Below are positions 8,148 through 15,488 of a DNA stretch of 33,451 nucleotides, in pieces. The stretch is taken from positions 1-33,451 of the forward strand of contig NZ_JAHKRN010000070.1 of assembly GCF_019396385.1 (NCBI RefSeq), given 5' to 3'. Below the pieces are notes generated by a model. The model worked only from the letters and a program-made list of their open reading frames with translations. It ran no database searches and was not told the origin of the DNA. A program made the position numbers and the translations under genes. Each line of letters opens with the position of its first letter. Position 1 is the stretch's first letter. The DNA is from Nonomuraea harbinensis. GTDB taxonomy: Bacteria > Actinomycetota > Actinomycetes > Streptosporangiales > Streptosporangiaceae.

Positions 8148-9098
8148 ATGACCGACTCGACGACGAACCGGTCCAGGCCGCGGGTCGGCTGGATCGGGAC
8201 CGGTCGCATGGGAGTCGCCATGGCCGCGCGGCTCGCCGACGCCGGTGTGGACGTGACCGCCTGGAACCGCACCATCGCCAAGGCTGAGCCGCTCAAGGAG
8301 CACGGCGCGTCGGTCGTGGAGTCGCTCGCCGCGTTGCGCGACCGGGACGTGGTGTTCACGACGGTTTCCACGTCGTCCGTACTCGAACAGGTGCTGTTCG
8401 GCGACGACGGGCTGCTCACGGGTGAGGCGGCGCCGGGAGTCGTGATCGACTCCTCGACCGTGTCCGTGGAGTCGTCGGCCGAGGTCCGCCGGGCCTGTGA
8501 GGCGAAGGGCGTCGCCTACCTGGCCGCGCCGGTCAGCGGCAACCCCAAGGTGGCGCGGGCCGGTGCGCTCAGCCTGGTGGTGTCCGGTCCCCGGGAGACC
8601 TATGACCAGGTCGCCCACCTGCTGCAGTCGCTCGGCAGGTCCGTCACCTACGTGGGGGAGGGCGACACCGCCCGGCTGGTGAAGATCGCGCACAACCTGA
8701 TGCTGGGCGTGGTGACCCAGACGCTGGCCGAGATCACCGTACTGGCGGAGAAGGGAGGCGTCCCGCGGCACGCCTTCCTGGCGTTCCTCAACGACAGCGT
8801 CATGGGCTCGGCGTTCACCCGCTACAAGTCCCCGGCGTTCGTGCACCTCGACTACACGCCGACGTTCACGCCGCGCCTGCTGCGCAAGGACTTCGACCTG
8901 GGCCTGGCCGCCGCCCGCGCCCTGGACGTGCCGATGCCGGTCACCGCCCTCACCGCCCAGCTCGTCCAGGCCAGCGTCGGCACCGGCCGGGTGGACGAGG
9001 ACTTCGCCATCCTGCTCGACCTGCAGGCGACAGCCTCGGGGCTGGACCTCAAGCCGGAGGACGTCGCGGTGGACGACGGTCTCGGAGGCCGTTCATAA
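8148..9098 (+). CDS. NAD(P)-dependent beta-hydroxyacid dehydrogenase (HIBADH family)
   Basis: The 316-residue protein carries the family pattern. There is a Rossmann nucleotide-binding motif VGWIGTGRMG at residues 13-22, then VIDSSTVSVES, a substrate-binding APVSGNPKVARAGALS segment, and the catalytic lysine K179 in RLVKIAHNLM. The C-terminal all-helical dimer domain includes a conserved RKDFDLGLAAARAL. Members reduce or oxidise small beta-hydroxy acids such as 3-hydroxyisobutyrate, tartronate semialdehyde or succinic semialdehyde; the exact substrate cannot be assigned. An AAGGAG ribosome site lies 5 bases before the ATG. Its stop overlaps by 6 bases with the 3' end of the convergent ATPase gene. 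Confidence 0.88.
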   Translation: MTDSTTNRSRPRVGWIGTGRMGVAMAARLADAGVDVTAWNRTIAKAEPLKEHGASVVESLAALRDRDVVFTTVSTSSVLEQVLFGDDGLLTGEAAPGVVIDSSTVSVESSAEVRRACEAKGVAYLAAPVSGNPKVARAGALSLVVSGPRETYDQVAHLLQSLGRSVTYVGEGDTARLVKIAHNLMLGVVTQTLAEITVLAEKGGVPRHAFLAFLNDSVMGSAFTRYKSPAFVHLDYTPTFTPRLLRKDFDLGLAAARALDVPMPVTALTAQLVQASVGTGRVDEDFAILLDLQATASGLDLKPEDVAVDDGLGGRS

Positions 9099-9614
9099 CC
9101 GCCATGTCTGGATCACCTCATTTCGTACGTGCTCGGCCACCCGGAACCAGACCGATCCGACGGTCGTGTCCTGATCCGTGCCCCACGCGGTAGCGAGCAG
9201 GTCGACCAGCCAGAGGCCGCGGCCGCCGTCGTCGTCGGCGTCCGGCACGCGCATCGCCGGTGAGCTGGTGGTCGATCCACTGTCGCGCACCTCCACGCGG
9301 ACGCCTTCGGCCTCGCAGGACACCTGTACGGTCACCGGACCGGCCTTAGTGATTCCCGAATCCGAGTGTGTGACCGCGTTGGTGACGAGCTCGCTCAGCA
9401 GCAGCACCACGTCGTCGAGCAGCGGGGCGGCCATGCGCCCTTCCCGCAGAGCACGTGCCCACTCCCTGGCCTCGGAGACGGACCTCTCCTCTCCGGGGAA
9501 CTGCCGCAGCCAGGGACCGGTCAGCATGCCATCAGGCCGGGAAGCTCCGTGAGCCCTGATGGGGACACCTCCAGCCAGGTGACCGAATCTCTTGTACTGC
9601 TCGCTCGCTGTCAT
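9093..9614 (-). CDS. RsbW-like ATP-binding regulatory protein (HATPase)
   Basis: The 173-residue product has a GHKL-type ATPase domain of the anti-sigma-factor kinase class. The N box is LLSELVTNAVTHS (E75, N79). The G1 box is VEVRDSG (D111), and a glycine-rich lid follows (DDDGGRGLWLVDLL). A GAGGGAG ribosome site precedes the ATG. In actinobacteria such proteins often sit beside DUF5753 and DUF397 genes, as they do here, where the gene is divergent from that pair. It may bind a sigma factor, an anti-anti-sigma protein or the neighbours. No anti-sigma-factor antagonist is encoded nearby. Confidence 0.85.
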   Translation of the reverse strand: MTASEQYKRFGHLAGGVPIRAHGASRPDGMLTGPWLRQFPGEERSVSEAREWARALREGRMAAPLLDDVVLLLSELVTNAVTHSDSGITKAGPVTVQVSCEAEGVRVEVRDSGSTTSSPAMRVPDADDDGGRGLWLVDLLATAWGTDQDTTVGSVWFRVAEHVRNEVIQTWRL

Positions 9615-9741
9615 CGACGTCTCCCTCGACGTTTCCGCCCTCCGGGGATTTCTGCGACAGGCCCAAAAGGTGAAGCTCGGCCTTTCCCTGAGCGGAAGGT
9701 TCGCGTCTAGACTGCCTTTTCGTTATTGGGGCGGCGAGTGG

Positions 9742-9755
9742 TTCGGAAGTCCGAA
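9742..9755. promoter_or_regulatory. Palindromic candidate operator TTCGGA-AG-TCCGAA
   Basis: A perfect 6-2-6 inverted repeat lies in the 235-base divergent region between the RsbW-like gene and the DUF5753 gene. It is about 95 bases upstream of the latter. Its placement suits a regulator binding site for one or both genes. Which protein would bind is unknown. Confidence 0.4.
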
Positions 9756-9849
9756 ACAGAAAGGCTCATGACACTCTCCGGTCTGCTCTGGACTGGATAG
9801 GGCGCGAAATCCAGCGGCAGGCAATTCGTCTATTTCGGGAGGAAATTCG

Positions 9850-10530
9850 ATGGATGTTGTGCCGTCTCTTGATCCCGACGCCGAGCGGCTGGACCGGCTC
9901 TTCGGTACGCCCGACGGTGTTTCCTTCACCAGGCTCTACCAGCGCATCGTCGCCCAGCCCGGCGGCCCGGTCTGGTTTCGCAGCTGGGTCGAGGAGATCG
10001 AACCCACGGCCCGCATCCTCCGCTCCTGGGATCCCCTCCTGATCCCCGGCCTCCTCCAGACCGAGGCCTACGCTCGCTGCATCTTCGGTCAGGAACCCCG
10101 CATCACGGCCGAGGAAGTGGAGGAGCGAATTCAGGCCCGTACGCGACGGCAGCAAATCCTCGAACGGGAGAATGCTTTCACGTTCCTCGTGATGATCGAC
10201 CTGGGGGTACTCCGACGCGAAGTCGGCGAGCCCGAAGTGATGCGTGAACAGCTTGACCGCCTGCTGAAGCGTGCTCGTCAGCCGACTGTCTCCATTCAGA
10301 TCGTCGATCCGAAATGTCTGGCAGGCCTCATGGGCGCTTTCATGATCGCTGAGTTGCCGGATGGGCAGCCGGATGTCGTTCATGTGGATTCTTCGACCGA
10401 GGGTCAGATCACCACGGACCTCGATACTGTGACTGCGATCTGGAAGCGCTATGAGGCGATTCGGCTCTGGGCCTATCCTGAGCGCATGTCCCTCAGAATG
10501 ATCGAAGAGGCGAGATGCGGATGGACTTGA
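9850..10530 (+). CDS. DUF5753 protein lacking the usual N-terminal HTH
   Basis: The 226-residue product matches the C-terminal domain of the large actinobacterial family of HTH-DUF5753 regulators (WhiJ-like, Scr1-like antitoxins). Marker segments are WFRSWVEEIEPTARILRSWDP, PGLLQTEAYARCIF, RTRRQQILER, QLDRLLKRARQPTVSIQIV and the terminal TAIWKRYEAIRLWAYP. Family members are normally about 270-290 residues with an XRE-type HTH in the first 65. Here translation begins at ATG 9850, after a GGGAGG site 7 bases upstream, only about 35 residues before the DUF5753 core. The upstream sequence in this frame does not read as an HTH. Without DNA-binding ability it could act as a ligand or protein partner, or be a shortened antitoxin-like protein. 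Confidence 0.85.
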   Translation: MDVVPSLDPDAERLDRLFGTPDGVSFTRLYQRIVAQPGGPVWFRSWVEEIEPTARILRSWDPLLIPGLLQTEAYARCIFGQEPRITAEEVEERIQARTRRQQILERENAFTFLVMIDLGVLRREVGEPEVMREQLDRLLKRARQPTVSIQIVDPKCLAGLMGAFMIAELPDGQPDVVHVDSSTEGQITTDLDTVTAIWKRYEAIRLWAYPERMSLRMIEEARCGWT

Positions 10531-10727
10531 GCGCTGCAGTCTGGCGGAAGTCGTCGCGTTCCGGGGGCAACGGCGGTCAGTGTGTGGAAGTGGCCTCCAA
10601 CCTGCCCGGAGTAGTCGCCGTACGCGACAGTAAGAACCCGGACGGCCCCAAGCTGACCTTCACCCCCGCCGAGTGGAAGGCGTTCCTCGGCGGCGTCAGG
10701 GCCGGAGAGTTCGACTCCCTGGGCTGA
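10515..10727 (+). CDS. DUF397 small protein
   Basis: The 70-residue protein shows the DUF397 signature: AVWRKSSRSGGNGGQCVEVA near the start, VAVRDSKNPDGP in the middle and FTPAEWKAFLGGVRAGEFD at the end. These small proteins are paired with HTH-DUF5753 regulators throughout Streptomyces and related genera. They have been described as toxin-like partners (Scr1/Scr2 type) or developmental regulators. The gene overlaps the DUF5753 gene by 16 bases, supporting co-expression and interaction. An alternative start is the ATG at 10521. Confidence 0.92.
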   Translation: MRMDLSAAVWRKSSRSGGNGGQCVEVASNLPGVVAVRDSKNPDGPKLTFTPAEWKAFLGGVRAGEFDSLG

Positions 10728-10809
10728 ACCGCCAGCCGCGATTTCCATCACCCCCTGGCAGTCACCGGTGCGACGTCTCCACGCACGCCAGGTCACTACA
10801 TGAGAACGC

Positions 10810-10889
10810 TTCTTGAGGTCGGTGCGGCGGCGTTGGACCTGGATGGCCTGGGCGGCAAATCGGCGTCACTGTTGTCGAAGCCTCAAGAA
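10810..10889. repeat. Distant 9-bp inverted repeat at the 3' end of the MBL gene
   Basis: TTCTTGAGG at 10810-10818 and CCTCAAGAA at 10881-10889 are inverted copies separated by 62 bases. The second copy overlaps the stop codon of the minus-strand hydrolase. The 155-base gap after DUF397 contains no gene that I can see. The repeat could act as a long-loop RNA structure or be coincidental. Confidence 0.25.
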
Positions 10890-11626
10890 AGATCGATGGT
10901 GAGACCGGAGGTGGCGATGCCGATCTCGCCGTCGTATTCGGCCTCAGCAGCGGCTCGCGCGGCTGTGGCGTCTGTGCCTGGCTGCAGGTGAGTCAGTAAC
11001 AGTCGTCGGGCATCGGCTTCCTTGGCTTGCCGACCTGCCTGACGGGCGCTCGACAGGTGGCGCCGCGAACCCTGCGGGACCCGGTCCACGAAGGTGGCCT
11101 CGGCCAGGAGCAGGTCAGCGCCGTGCGCCAGGTCCACCACATCAGGGCTCGGGCCGGTGTCCCCGGTGTACGTGAGCACTCGCTCGCCCGCTGTCAGCCG
11201 TATGCCCGCATTGGGCACCGAGTGTGGCAGTAGACGGGTCTGCGCGCGGAACGGGCCGATGGCGATCTGGTCGCCGGCGTTGAACTCGTGCAGGACATAA
11301 GCGTCGGTCAGCATCCCCGGGCGGTCCAGCGCGAGCACCGCATCCAGGGCGCTGGGCAGCGAGTACACCGGCAACGGAGCCGGTGGGTCATCACGCAACG
11401 CACGCGCACGCAACAGCGGGTTCAGGTCGGCACAGTGATCGGGATGTCCGTGACTGATGAACACCGCGTCGACCTGATCGGCGGTGATCCTTTCCAGCAG
11501 CCGCGGCACCGTCGCATATCCAGGGTCGACGAGCAGCCTGAACCCGTCGTGCTCCACGAGGTAACCGCTGCAGGCCTGGCCCGCCGCCGGCCACGCGCCG
11601 CACCCGCCAAGGATCGTCAGCAGCAT
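10883..11626 (-). CDS. MBL-fold metal-dependent hydrolase (RNase Z-like subgroup)
   Basis: The 247-residue protein has the metallo-beta-lactamase metal-binding motif FISHGHPDHCADL (H59, H61, D63, H64). Further probable ligands are H135 in LLPHSVPN, D156 in TYTGDTG and H213 in LLTHLQPG. The compact layout and order of motifs resemble the RNase Z/phosphodiesterase-like branch used for many actinobacterial hydrolases of unknown substrate. No signal peptide is present, so it is cytoplasmic. ATG 11626 has no ribosome site, but a TAGAGT -10-like box lies a few bases upstream, suggesting a leaderless mRNA. Confidence 0.85.
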   Translation of the reverse strand: MLLTILGGCGAWPAAGQACSGYLVEHDGFRLLVDPGYATVPRLLERITADQVDAVFISHGHPDHCADLNPLLRARALRDDPPAPLPVYSLPSALDAVLALDRPGMLTDAYVLHEFNAGDQIAIGPFRAQTRLLPHSVPNAGIRLTAGERVLTYTGDTGPSPDVVDLAHGADLLLAEATFVDRVPQGSRRHLSSARQAGRQAKEADARRLLLTHLQPGTDATAARAAAEAEYDGEIGIATSGLTIDLS

Positions 11627-11928
11627 CCATGAACTCTAACGGCCGGCTCACCAACCATGGCGCCCGTATGAGCCGTGCGCGTTCGCAGAGGGCTGGTCGG
11701 CGTGCCTGAGCGCTTGCGAATCGGCCAAGCCGTAACTTTGCGCTGGTCGTACGTCATGGTCGAACCCCGAGCAAGATCCGGGAAGGCCGATGAAAGCGAA
11801 TCGACAGCGTCCGGCATGCCCAGCCGGCCGCACCCTCGTCAGGCCGGACAGGTCCAGCGGGCGCATCGCACGCTGAGGGAACAGCTGCTTCCTGGCGGAA
11901 CACACCGAAAATCAGTGAAAGGGACCGC
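11627..11928. other. 302-base divergent intergenic region
   Basis: This region separates the minus-strand hydrolase from the plus-strand ACAD-like operon and must hold both promoters. Apart from the -10-like box next to the hydrolase and an AAAGGGA ribosome site before 11929, I see no gene, strong palindrome or RNA element. Short open frames on both strands here do not resemble known proteins. Confidence 0.5.
11633..11638 (-). promoter_or_regulatory. Putative -10 box for a leaderless MBL-hydrolase mRNA
   Basis: On the minus strand TAGAGT lies 6 bases before the start codon at 11626, with no purine-rich ribosome site between them. This spacing is typical of leaderless actinobacterial genes. 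No good -35 hexamer is apparent. Confidence 0.3.
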
Positions 11929-13053
11929 ATGCACACCGTTGTCTCCGGAGTGATCGCGGACGTGGTCGCACCCTCCGCGGCCCAGGCCGACCGGACCGGG
12001 GAGTTCCCCCGCGCCGCCGTCGAGGCCCTGGCCAAGGCCGGGCTGCTCGGCCTGACCAGCAGTGCGGAGGTGGGCGGCGGCGGACAGGGGCTCAGGGCCG
12101 CCGCCGAGGTCATCACCGAGCTCGCCTCCGCCTGCGGATCCACCGCGATGATCACTCTCATGCACTACTCGGCCACCGCGGCGATCGAGGCGCACGGCCC
12201 GGCCGAGGTGCGCCGGGCCATCGCGGAGGGCCGCTACCTGGCCATGCTGGCGTTCTCCGAGGCCGGTTCGCGCAGCCATTTCTGGGCGCCGCTGAGCACC
12301 GCCGAGGCTGACGGGGACGAGATCCGGCTCGACGCGCGCAAGAGCTTCGTCACCGCGGCGGGCGAGGCGGACGGCTACGTCTGGTCGAGCCGGCCCCTGT
12401 CCGGTGACGGCCCCATGACGCTGTGGCTGGTGCCCCGCGACGCGGCCGGGCTGAGGGTCAGCGGCTCCTACGACGGTCTCGGCCTGCGCGCCAACGCCTC
12501 CAGCCCGATGGCGGCCGAGGGGGTGCGCGTCCCGGCCGCCGCCATGCTGGGCGCGGACGGGGACGGGCTCGACATCGCGCTCGCCACCGTGCTGCCCACC
12601 TTCCTGGTGCTCAACGCCGCCTTCTCCCTCGGCGTCATCGAGGCGCTGGCGGCCAAGGCCCACGAGCACCTGGCCACGACCAACCTGGCCCACCTGGGGC
12701 AGCGGCTGGCGGACCAGCTCCCGGCGAGGTCCTCCTACGCCCGCATCCGTATCAGGGCCGACCAGACCCGGGCGTTCCTGAACGACACCCTCGCCGCGCT
12801 CGAATCCGGGCGTGAGGACGCCATGCTGCGGGTCCTGCAGGTCAAGGCCGTCGCGGCGGAGGCGTCGGTCGAGATCGGCGACGAGGTCATGCGGCTCTGC
12901 GGCGGGTCGGCGCTGCGGCGGGACCTCGGCATCGAGCGGCACTTCCGCGACGCCCTCGCCGCCCGGGTCATGGCTCCCACCACGGAGGCGCTGCACGACT
13001 TCGTGGGCCGCGTCTCCTTCGGCCTGCCCCTGCTCGACGGGGGCGCGTCGTGA
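11929..13053 (+). CDS. Acyl-CoA-dehydrogenase-like flavoprotein
   Basis: The 374-residue protein has the three-part ACAD fold. The N-terminal helical part includes LAKAGLLGLTSSAEVGGGGQG. A middle beta domain contains MLAFSEAGSRSHFWAPLST and RKSFVTAAGEADGYVWSS. The C-terminal helical bundle ends with LCGGSALRRDLGIERHFRDA. The region where medium/short-chain dehydrogenases carry the catalytic Glu in a YEGT-like motif reads VMAPTTEALHDFVGR here. The usual base therefore seems absent, as in DszC/SfnB-type flavin monooxygenases built on this fold. It may thus be an oxygenase or a non-canonical dehydrogenase. It starts a three-gene set coupled by GTGA overlaps with a PhnD-like protein and a diiron protein. 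Confidence 0.8.
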   Translation: MHTVVSGVIADVVAPSAAQADRTGEFPRAAVEALAKAGLLGLTSSAEVGGGGQGLRAAAEVITELASACGSTAMITLMHYSATAAIEAHGPAEVRRAIAEGRYLAMLAFSEAGSRSHFWAPLSTAEADGDEIRLDARKSFVTAAGEADGYVWSSRPLSGDGPMTLWLVPRDAAGLRVSGSYDGLGLRANASSPMAAEGVRVPAAAMLGADGDGLDIALATVLPTFLVLNAAFSLGVIEALAAKAHEHLATTNLAHLGQRLADQLPARSSYARIRIRADQTRAFLNDTLAALESGREDAMLRVLQVKAVAAEASVEIGDEVMRLCGGSALRRDLGIERHFRDALAARVMAPTTEALHDFVGRVSFGLPLLDGGAS

Positions 13054-13889
13054 CGCTCGTCATGGGAGCGGTGGCCTACGACGCGAAGGTGGTGCCGATC
13101 TGGACCGGGTTCCGCTCCTGGCTCCTGCGCAACGGCCTGCCGTTCGACTTCGTGCTCTACTCCAACTACGAGCGTCAGGTCGAGGATCTCGTCGCGGGAC
13201 GCGTCCACGCCGCCTGGAACTCGCCGCTGGCCTGGGTCCGCGCCCGGCGGCTGGCCGCCGCCGCCGGCCGCTCGGTGCGTCCCCTGGTGATGCGTGACAC
13301 CGACCGCGATCTGCGCTCCGTCGTGGTCGTACGCGCCGACTCCGGCATCACCTCCCTGGACGACCTCAAGGGGCAGGTCGTGGGCACCGGAGCCGTGGAC
13401 TCGCCGCAGGCCACCCTCCTGCCGCTGCATCACCTGCGCGTCGCGGGGGCGCGGTTCGAGGTACGTCGCTTCGAGGTGGGAGTGGGCCTGCACGGCGACC
13501 ACATCGGCGGCGAGCGCGACGCCGCCCGGGCACTGCTGTCGGGCGAGGTGGCCGCGGCCTGCATGGTCGACGCCAGCCACCTGCTCTTCAGCCGCGAGGG
13601 CACGCTCCCTCCCGGCGCCACCCGGATCCTCGTCGGCACGGCGGCCTACGACCACTGCAACATGACCGTCGTCGACTCAGCGCCGGAGGAGCCCGTCCGG
13701 CTGTTCGGCGAACTGCTCACCGGCATGTCCTACGCCGACCCGGAGGTGCGCCCGCTCCTCGACCTGGAGGGTCTCACCGCCTGGGTGGCGGGCCGTACGA
13801 GCGGATACGGCGAGCTGGAGGCCGCGGTGGACGCCGGCGGCTTCTACGACCTCGCCGGCCGGATCACCGCCGAGGGTTACCGGCCGTGA
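13050..13889 (+). CDS. PhnD-like (periplasmic-binding-protein fold) protein without signal peptide
   Basis: The 279-residue product resembles phosphate/phosphite/phosphonate binding proteins (PhnD family). It opens directly with the first beta strand (MGAVAYDAKVVPIWTGF) and continues with VEDLVAGRVHAAWNSPLAW, RSVVVVRADSGITSLDDLKG, GTGAVDSPQATLLPLH and an ALLSGEVAAACMVDASH segment. No signal peptide or lipobox precedes the domain. The GTG start overlaps the ACAD stop, so no room remains for one. No permease or ABC ATPase gene is adjacent. It is therefore probably cytoplasmic and may be an enzyme or carrier; the desulfinase DszB is a known PBP-fold enzyme. The ligand is unknown. Confidence 0.78.
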   Translation: MTLVMGAVAYDAKVVPIWTGFRSWLLRNGLPFDFVLYSNYERQVEDLVAGRVHAAWNSPLAWVRARRLAAAAGRSVRPLVMRDTDRDLRSVVVVRADSGITSLDDLKGQVVGTGAVDSPQATLLPLHHLRVAGARFEVRRFEVGVGLHGDHIGGERDAARALLSGEVAAACMVDASHLLFSREGTLPPGATRILVGTAAYDHCNMTVVDSAPEEPVRLFGELLTGMSYADPEVRPLLDLEGLTAWVAGRTSGYGELEAAVDAGGFYDLAGRITAEGYRP

Positions 13890-15085
13890 CGGTACGGGCC
13901 CTCGACCTGCGGGACGTGGGGTTCGACCGGGGGGCGCACCTCCTGCTGCGCCGGGAGCTGGCGCTGCTGCCCGTCGGCGGCCGGCTCGCGGTCGCCGATA
14001 CGGACGAGGCGCTCGTCGTGCACCTGGCCGCGTGGTGCCGCAGGGAGGGCCACGAACTGCTCCCAGGGGACGAGCGTGACGGCCGGGTGCGCGCGTGGGT
14101 CGTCCGCGGCCGGGCGGGGCACGACCGGTGGGCCGGCGCGGAACGGGCCGGTGGATCGTCACCCGCCGGCCTGGTCGCCCGGCCCCCCGCGCACTGGGGG
14201 CTGGCGGCCCGTGGGGCCCTGGTGGAGTCGGGCGGCCCGGCGGTCCGCTTCGACTTCGACCGCAAGGAGACCGTGTGGTCCGAGCTGGCGCCGAAACTGT
14301 ATCTGCAGGCGGTGGCCCGGCAGTGGGATCCGGTGGCGGCGGTCGACTGGGACACCCCGTTCGAGCTGCCCGCCGAGATCGAGGCGGCGGTCGTCCAGGT
14401 GATGACCTACCTGGTGGAGAACGAACAGGCCGCCCTGGTCATCCCCGCACGGCTGCTGGCCCGGGTGCACCCGCACTTCCGGGAGGTGATGCAGCTGCTG
14501 GCCGTGCAGGCGGCGGACGAGGCCAGGCACGTCGAGGTGTTCACCCGCCGGGCGACGCTGAAGGGTGAGGAGCTCGGGACCTCCTCTGCCGGCGGGCGCG
14601 CCTCCCTGATGACGCTGCTGGCCGAGCCCGACTTCTCCCTCGCCTCGTTCCTGCTGTCGGTGCTCGGCGAGGGCAGCTTCCTCAACCTGCTGTCCTTCCT
14701 GGACCGGTACGCGCCCGACCCGGTCACGCGGCGGATCGTGGCCCTGGCCCACCAGGACGAAGCCCGTCACGTGGCCTTCGGCATCGCTCACCTGGAGGAG
14801 CAGGCCCGCGCCGATCCCGCCTTCCGGGGCACGCTCAGAGGAGCGATCGAGCGGCGGCACGACGCGCTGGCCGACACCGCCGGCATCAACGCGGACGTGC
14901 TCGACGCCCTGACCGTGCTGGCGGCCGGTGAGTGGAGTCCCGCCGCGATCGCCCGGGGGCACGCGGCGGTCCAGCTGCTCCAGACGGAGATGCTCGAAGG
15001 GCGCAGGAACCGGCTGGTCCGTCTCGGTTTCCCGGCTGACGAGGCCGCCGACCTGGCCGCCCTGCACACCCGCAACTTCATGTGA
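13886..15085 (+). CDS. TusA-like domain fused to a diiron ferritin-like oxygenase domain
   Basis: The 399-residue protein begins with about 70 residues arranged like TusA (LDLRDVGFDRGAHLLLRREL, then VADTDEALVVHLAAWCRREGHEL). The CPxP motif with the sulfur-carrying Cys is missing. From about residue 130 a helical ferritin-like domain carries two matching iron-binding sets. Set one is E178/E180 in LVENEQAA plus E212 and H215 in ADEARHVEVF. Set two is E262 in LGEGSF plus E292 and H295 in QDEARHVAFG. This E...ExxH twice-repeated pattern is that of non-haem diiron carboxylate proteins, so O2-dependent oxidation is likely. The gene is coupled to the PhnD-like gene by GTGA. The substrate is unknown; the TusA-like part suggests a sulfur compound or a protein-binding role. 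Confidence 0.78.
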   Translation: MTVRALDLRDVGFDRGAHLLLRRELALLPVGGRLAVADTDEALVVHLAAWCRREGHELLPGDERDGRVRAWVVRGRAGHDRWAGAERAGGSSPAGLVARPPAHWGLAARGALVESGGPAVRFDFDRKETVWSELAPKLYLQAVARQWDPVAAVDWDTPFELPAEIEAAVVQVMTYLVENEQAALVIPARLLARVHPHFREVMQLLAVQAADEARHVEVFTRRATLKGEELGTSSAGGRASLMTLLAEPDFSLASFLLSVLGEGSFLNLLSFLDRYAPDPVTRRIVALAHQDEARHVAFGIAHLEEQARADPAFRGTLRGAIERRHDALADTAGINADVLDALTVLAAGEWSPAAIARGHAAVQLLQTEMLEGRRNRLVRLGFPADEAADLAALHTRNFM

Positions 15086-15092
15086 GAGCGGG

Positions 15093-15479
15093 TCAGCGGC
15101 GGCGGGAGGCGCACTTCACGCAGGTCTTGATGGCCGGGAGGATCTGCAGGCGCTCGATGGGGATGCGTTGCCCGCACCTCGCGCACGTCCCGTAGGTGCC
15201 GTCGCGTAGCCGCTCGGAAGCGAGGTCCAGCTCGGCGAGGTGGGTCAGGGCCTGTTCGAGAAGGGCCTGGACGTGGGCCCGCTCGAACGCCGTGGACGTG
15301 CCCTCGGGGTCGTGCTCGTCGTCGGAGGCCGTCAGCGCCGACGAGGTGACGATCTCGTCCCGGTCGCGGCCCAGCAGGGCGATGCGCTCCGTGGTTCTGC
15401 GGCGGTCGGCGTCGAGCAGGTCTCGTATGGTCGCCTGTTCGGAGGGGGAAAGCGCGGCGTCCCGATCGTGTTCGGCCAT
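15093..15479 (-). CDS. DksA/TraR-family zinc-finger protein
   Basis: The 128-residue product has an N-terminal coiled-coil-like helical region with an acidic stretch (DDEHDPEGTSTAFERAH). It ends with a C4 zinc finger: CARCG and, further on, CVKCASRRR. This is the arrangement of DksA/TraR proteins that bind the RNA polymerase secondary channel. Actinobacterial members lack clear functional assignment. ATG 15479 is chosen because GAGGAG lies 5 bases upstream; a GTG at 15482 is one codon earlier. The gene is convergent with the diiron protein gene, with 7 bases between stops. Confidence 0.88.
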   Translation of the reverse strand: MAEHDRDAALSPSEQATIRDLLDADRRRTTERIALLGRDRDEIVTSSALTASDDEHDPEGTSTAFERAHVQALLEQALTHLAELDLASERLRDGTYGTCARCGQRIPIERLQILPAIKTCVKCASRRR

Positions 15480-15488
15480 CACGGCTCC

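Noticed and set aside
11617..11905. Short minus-strand frames in the ACAD/hydrolase divergent region
   Set aside because: They have no ribosome site and no recognisable motif, and their codon use does not look coding.
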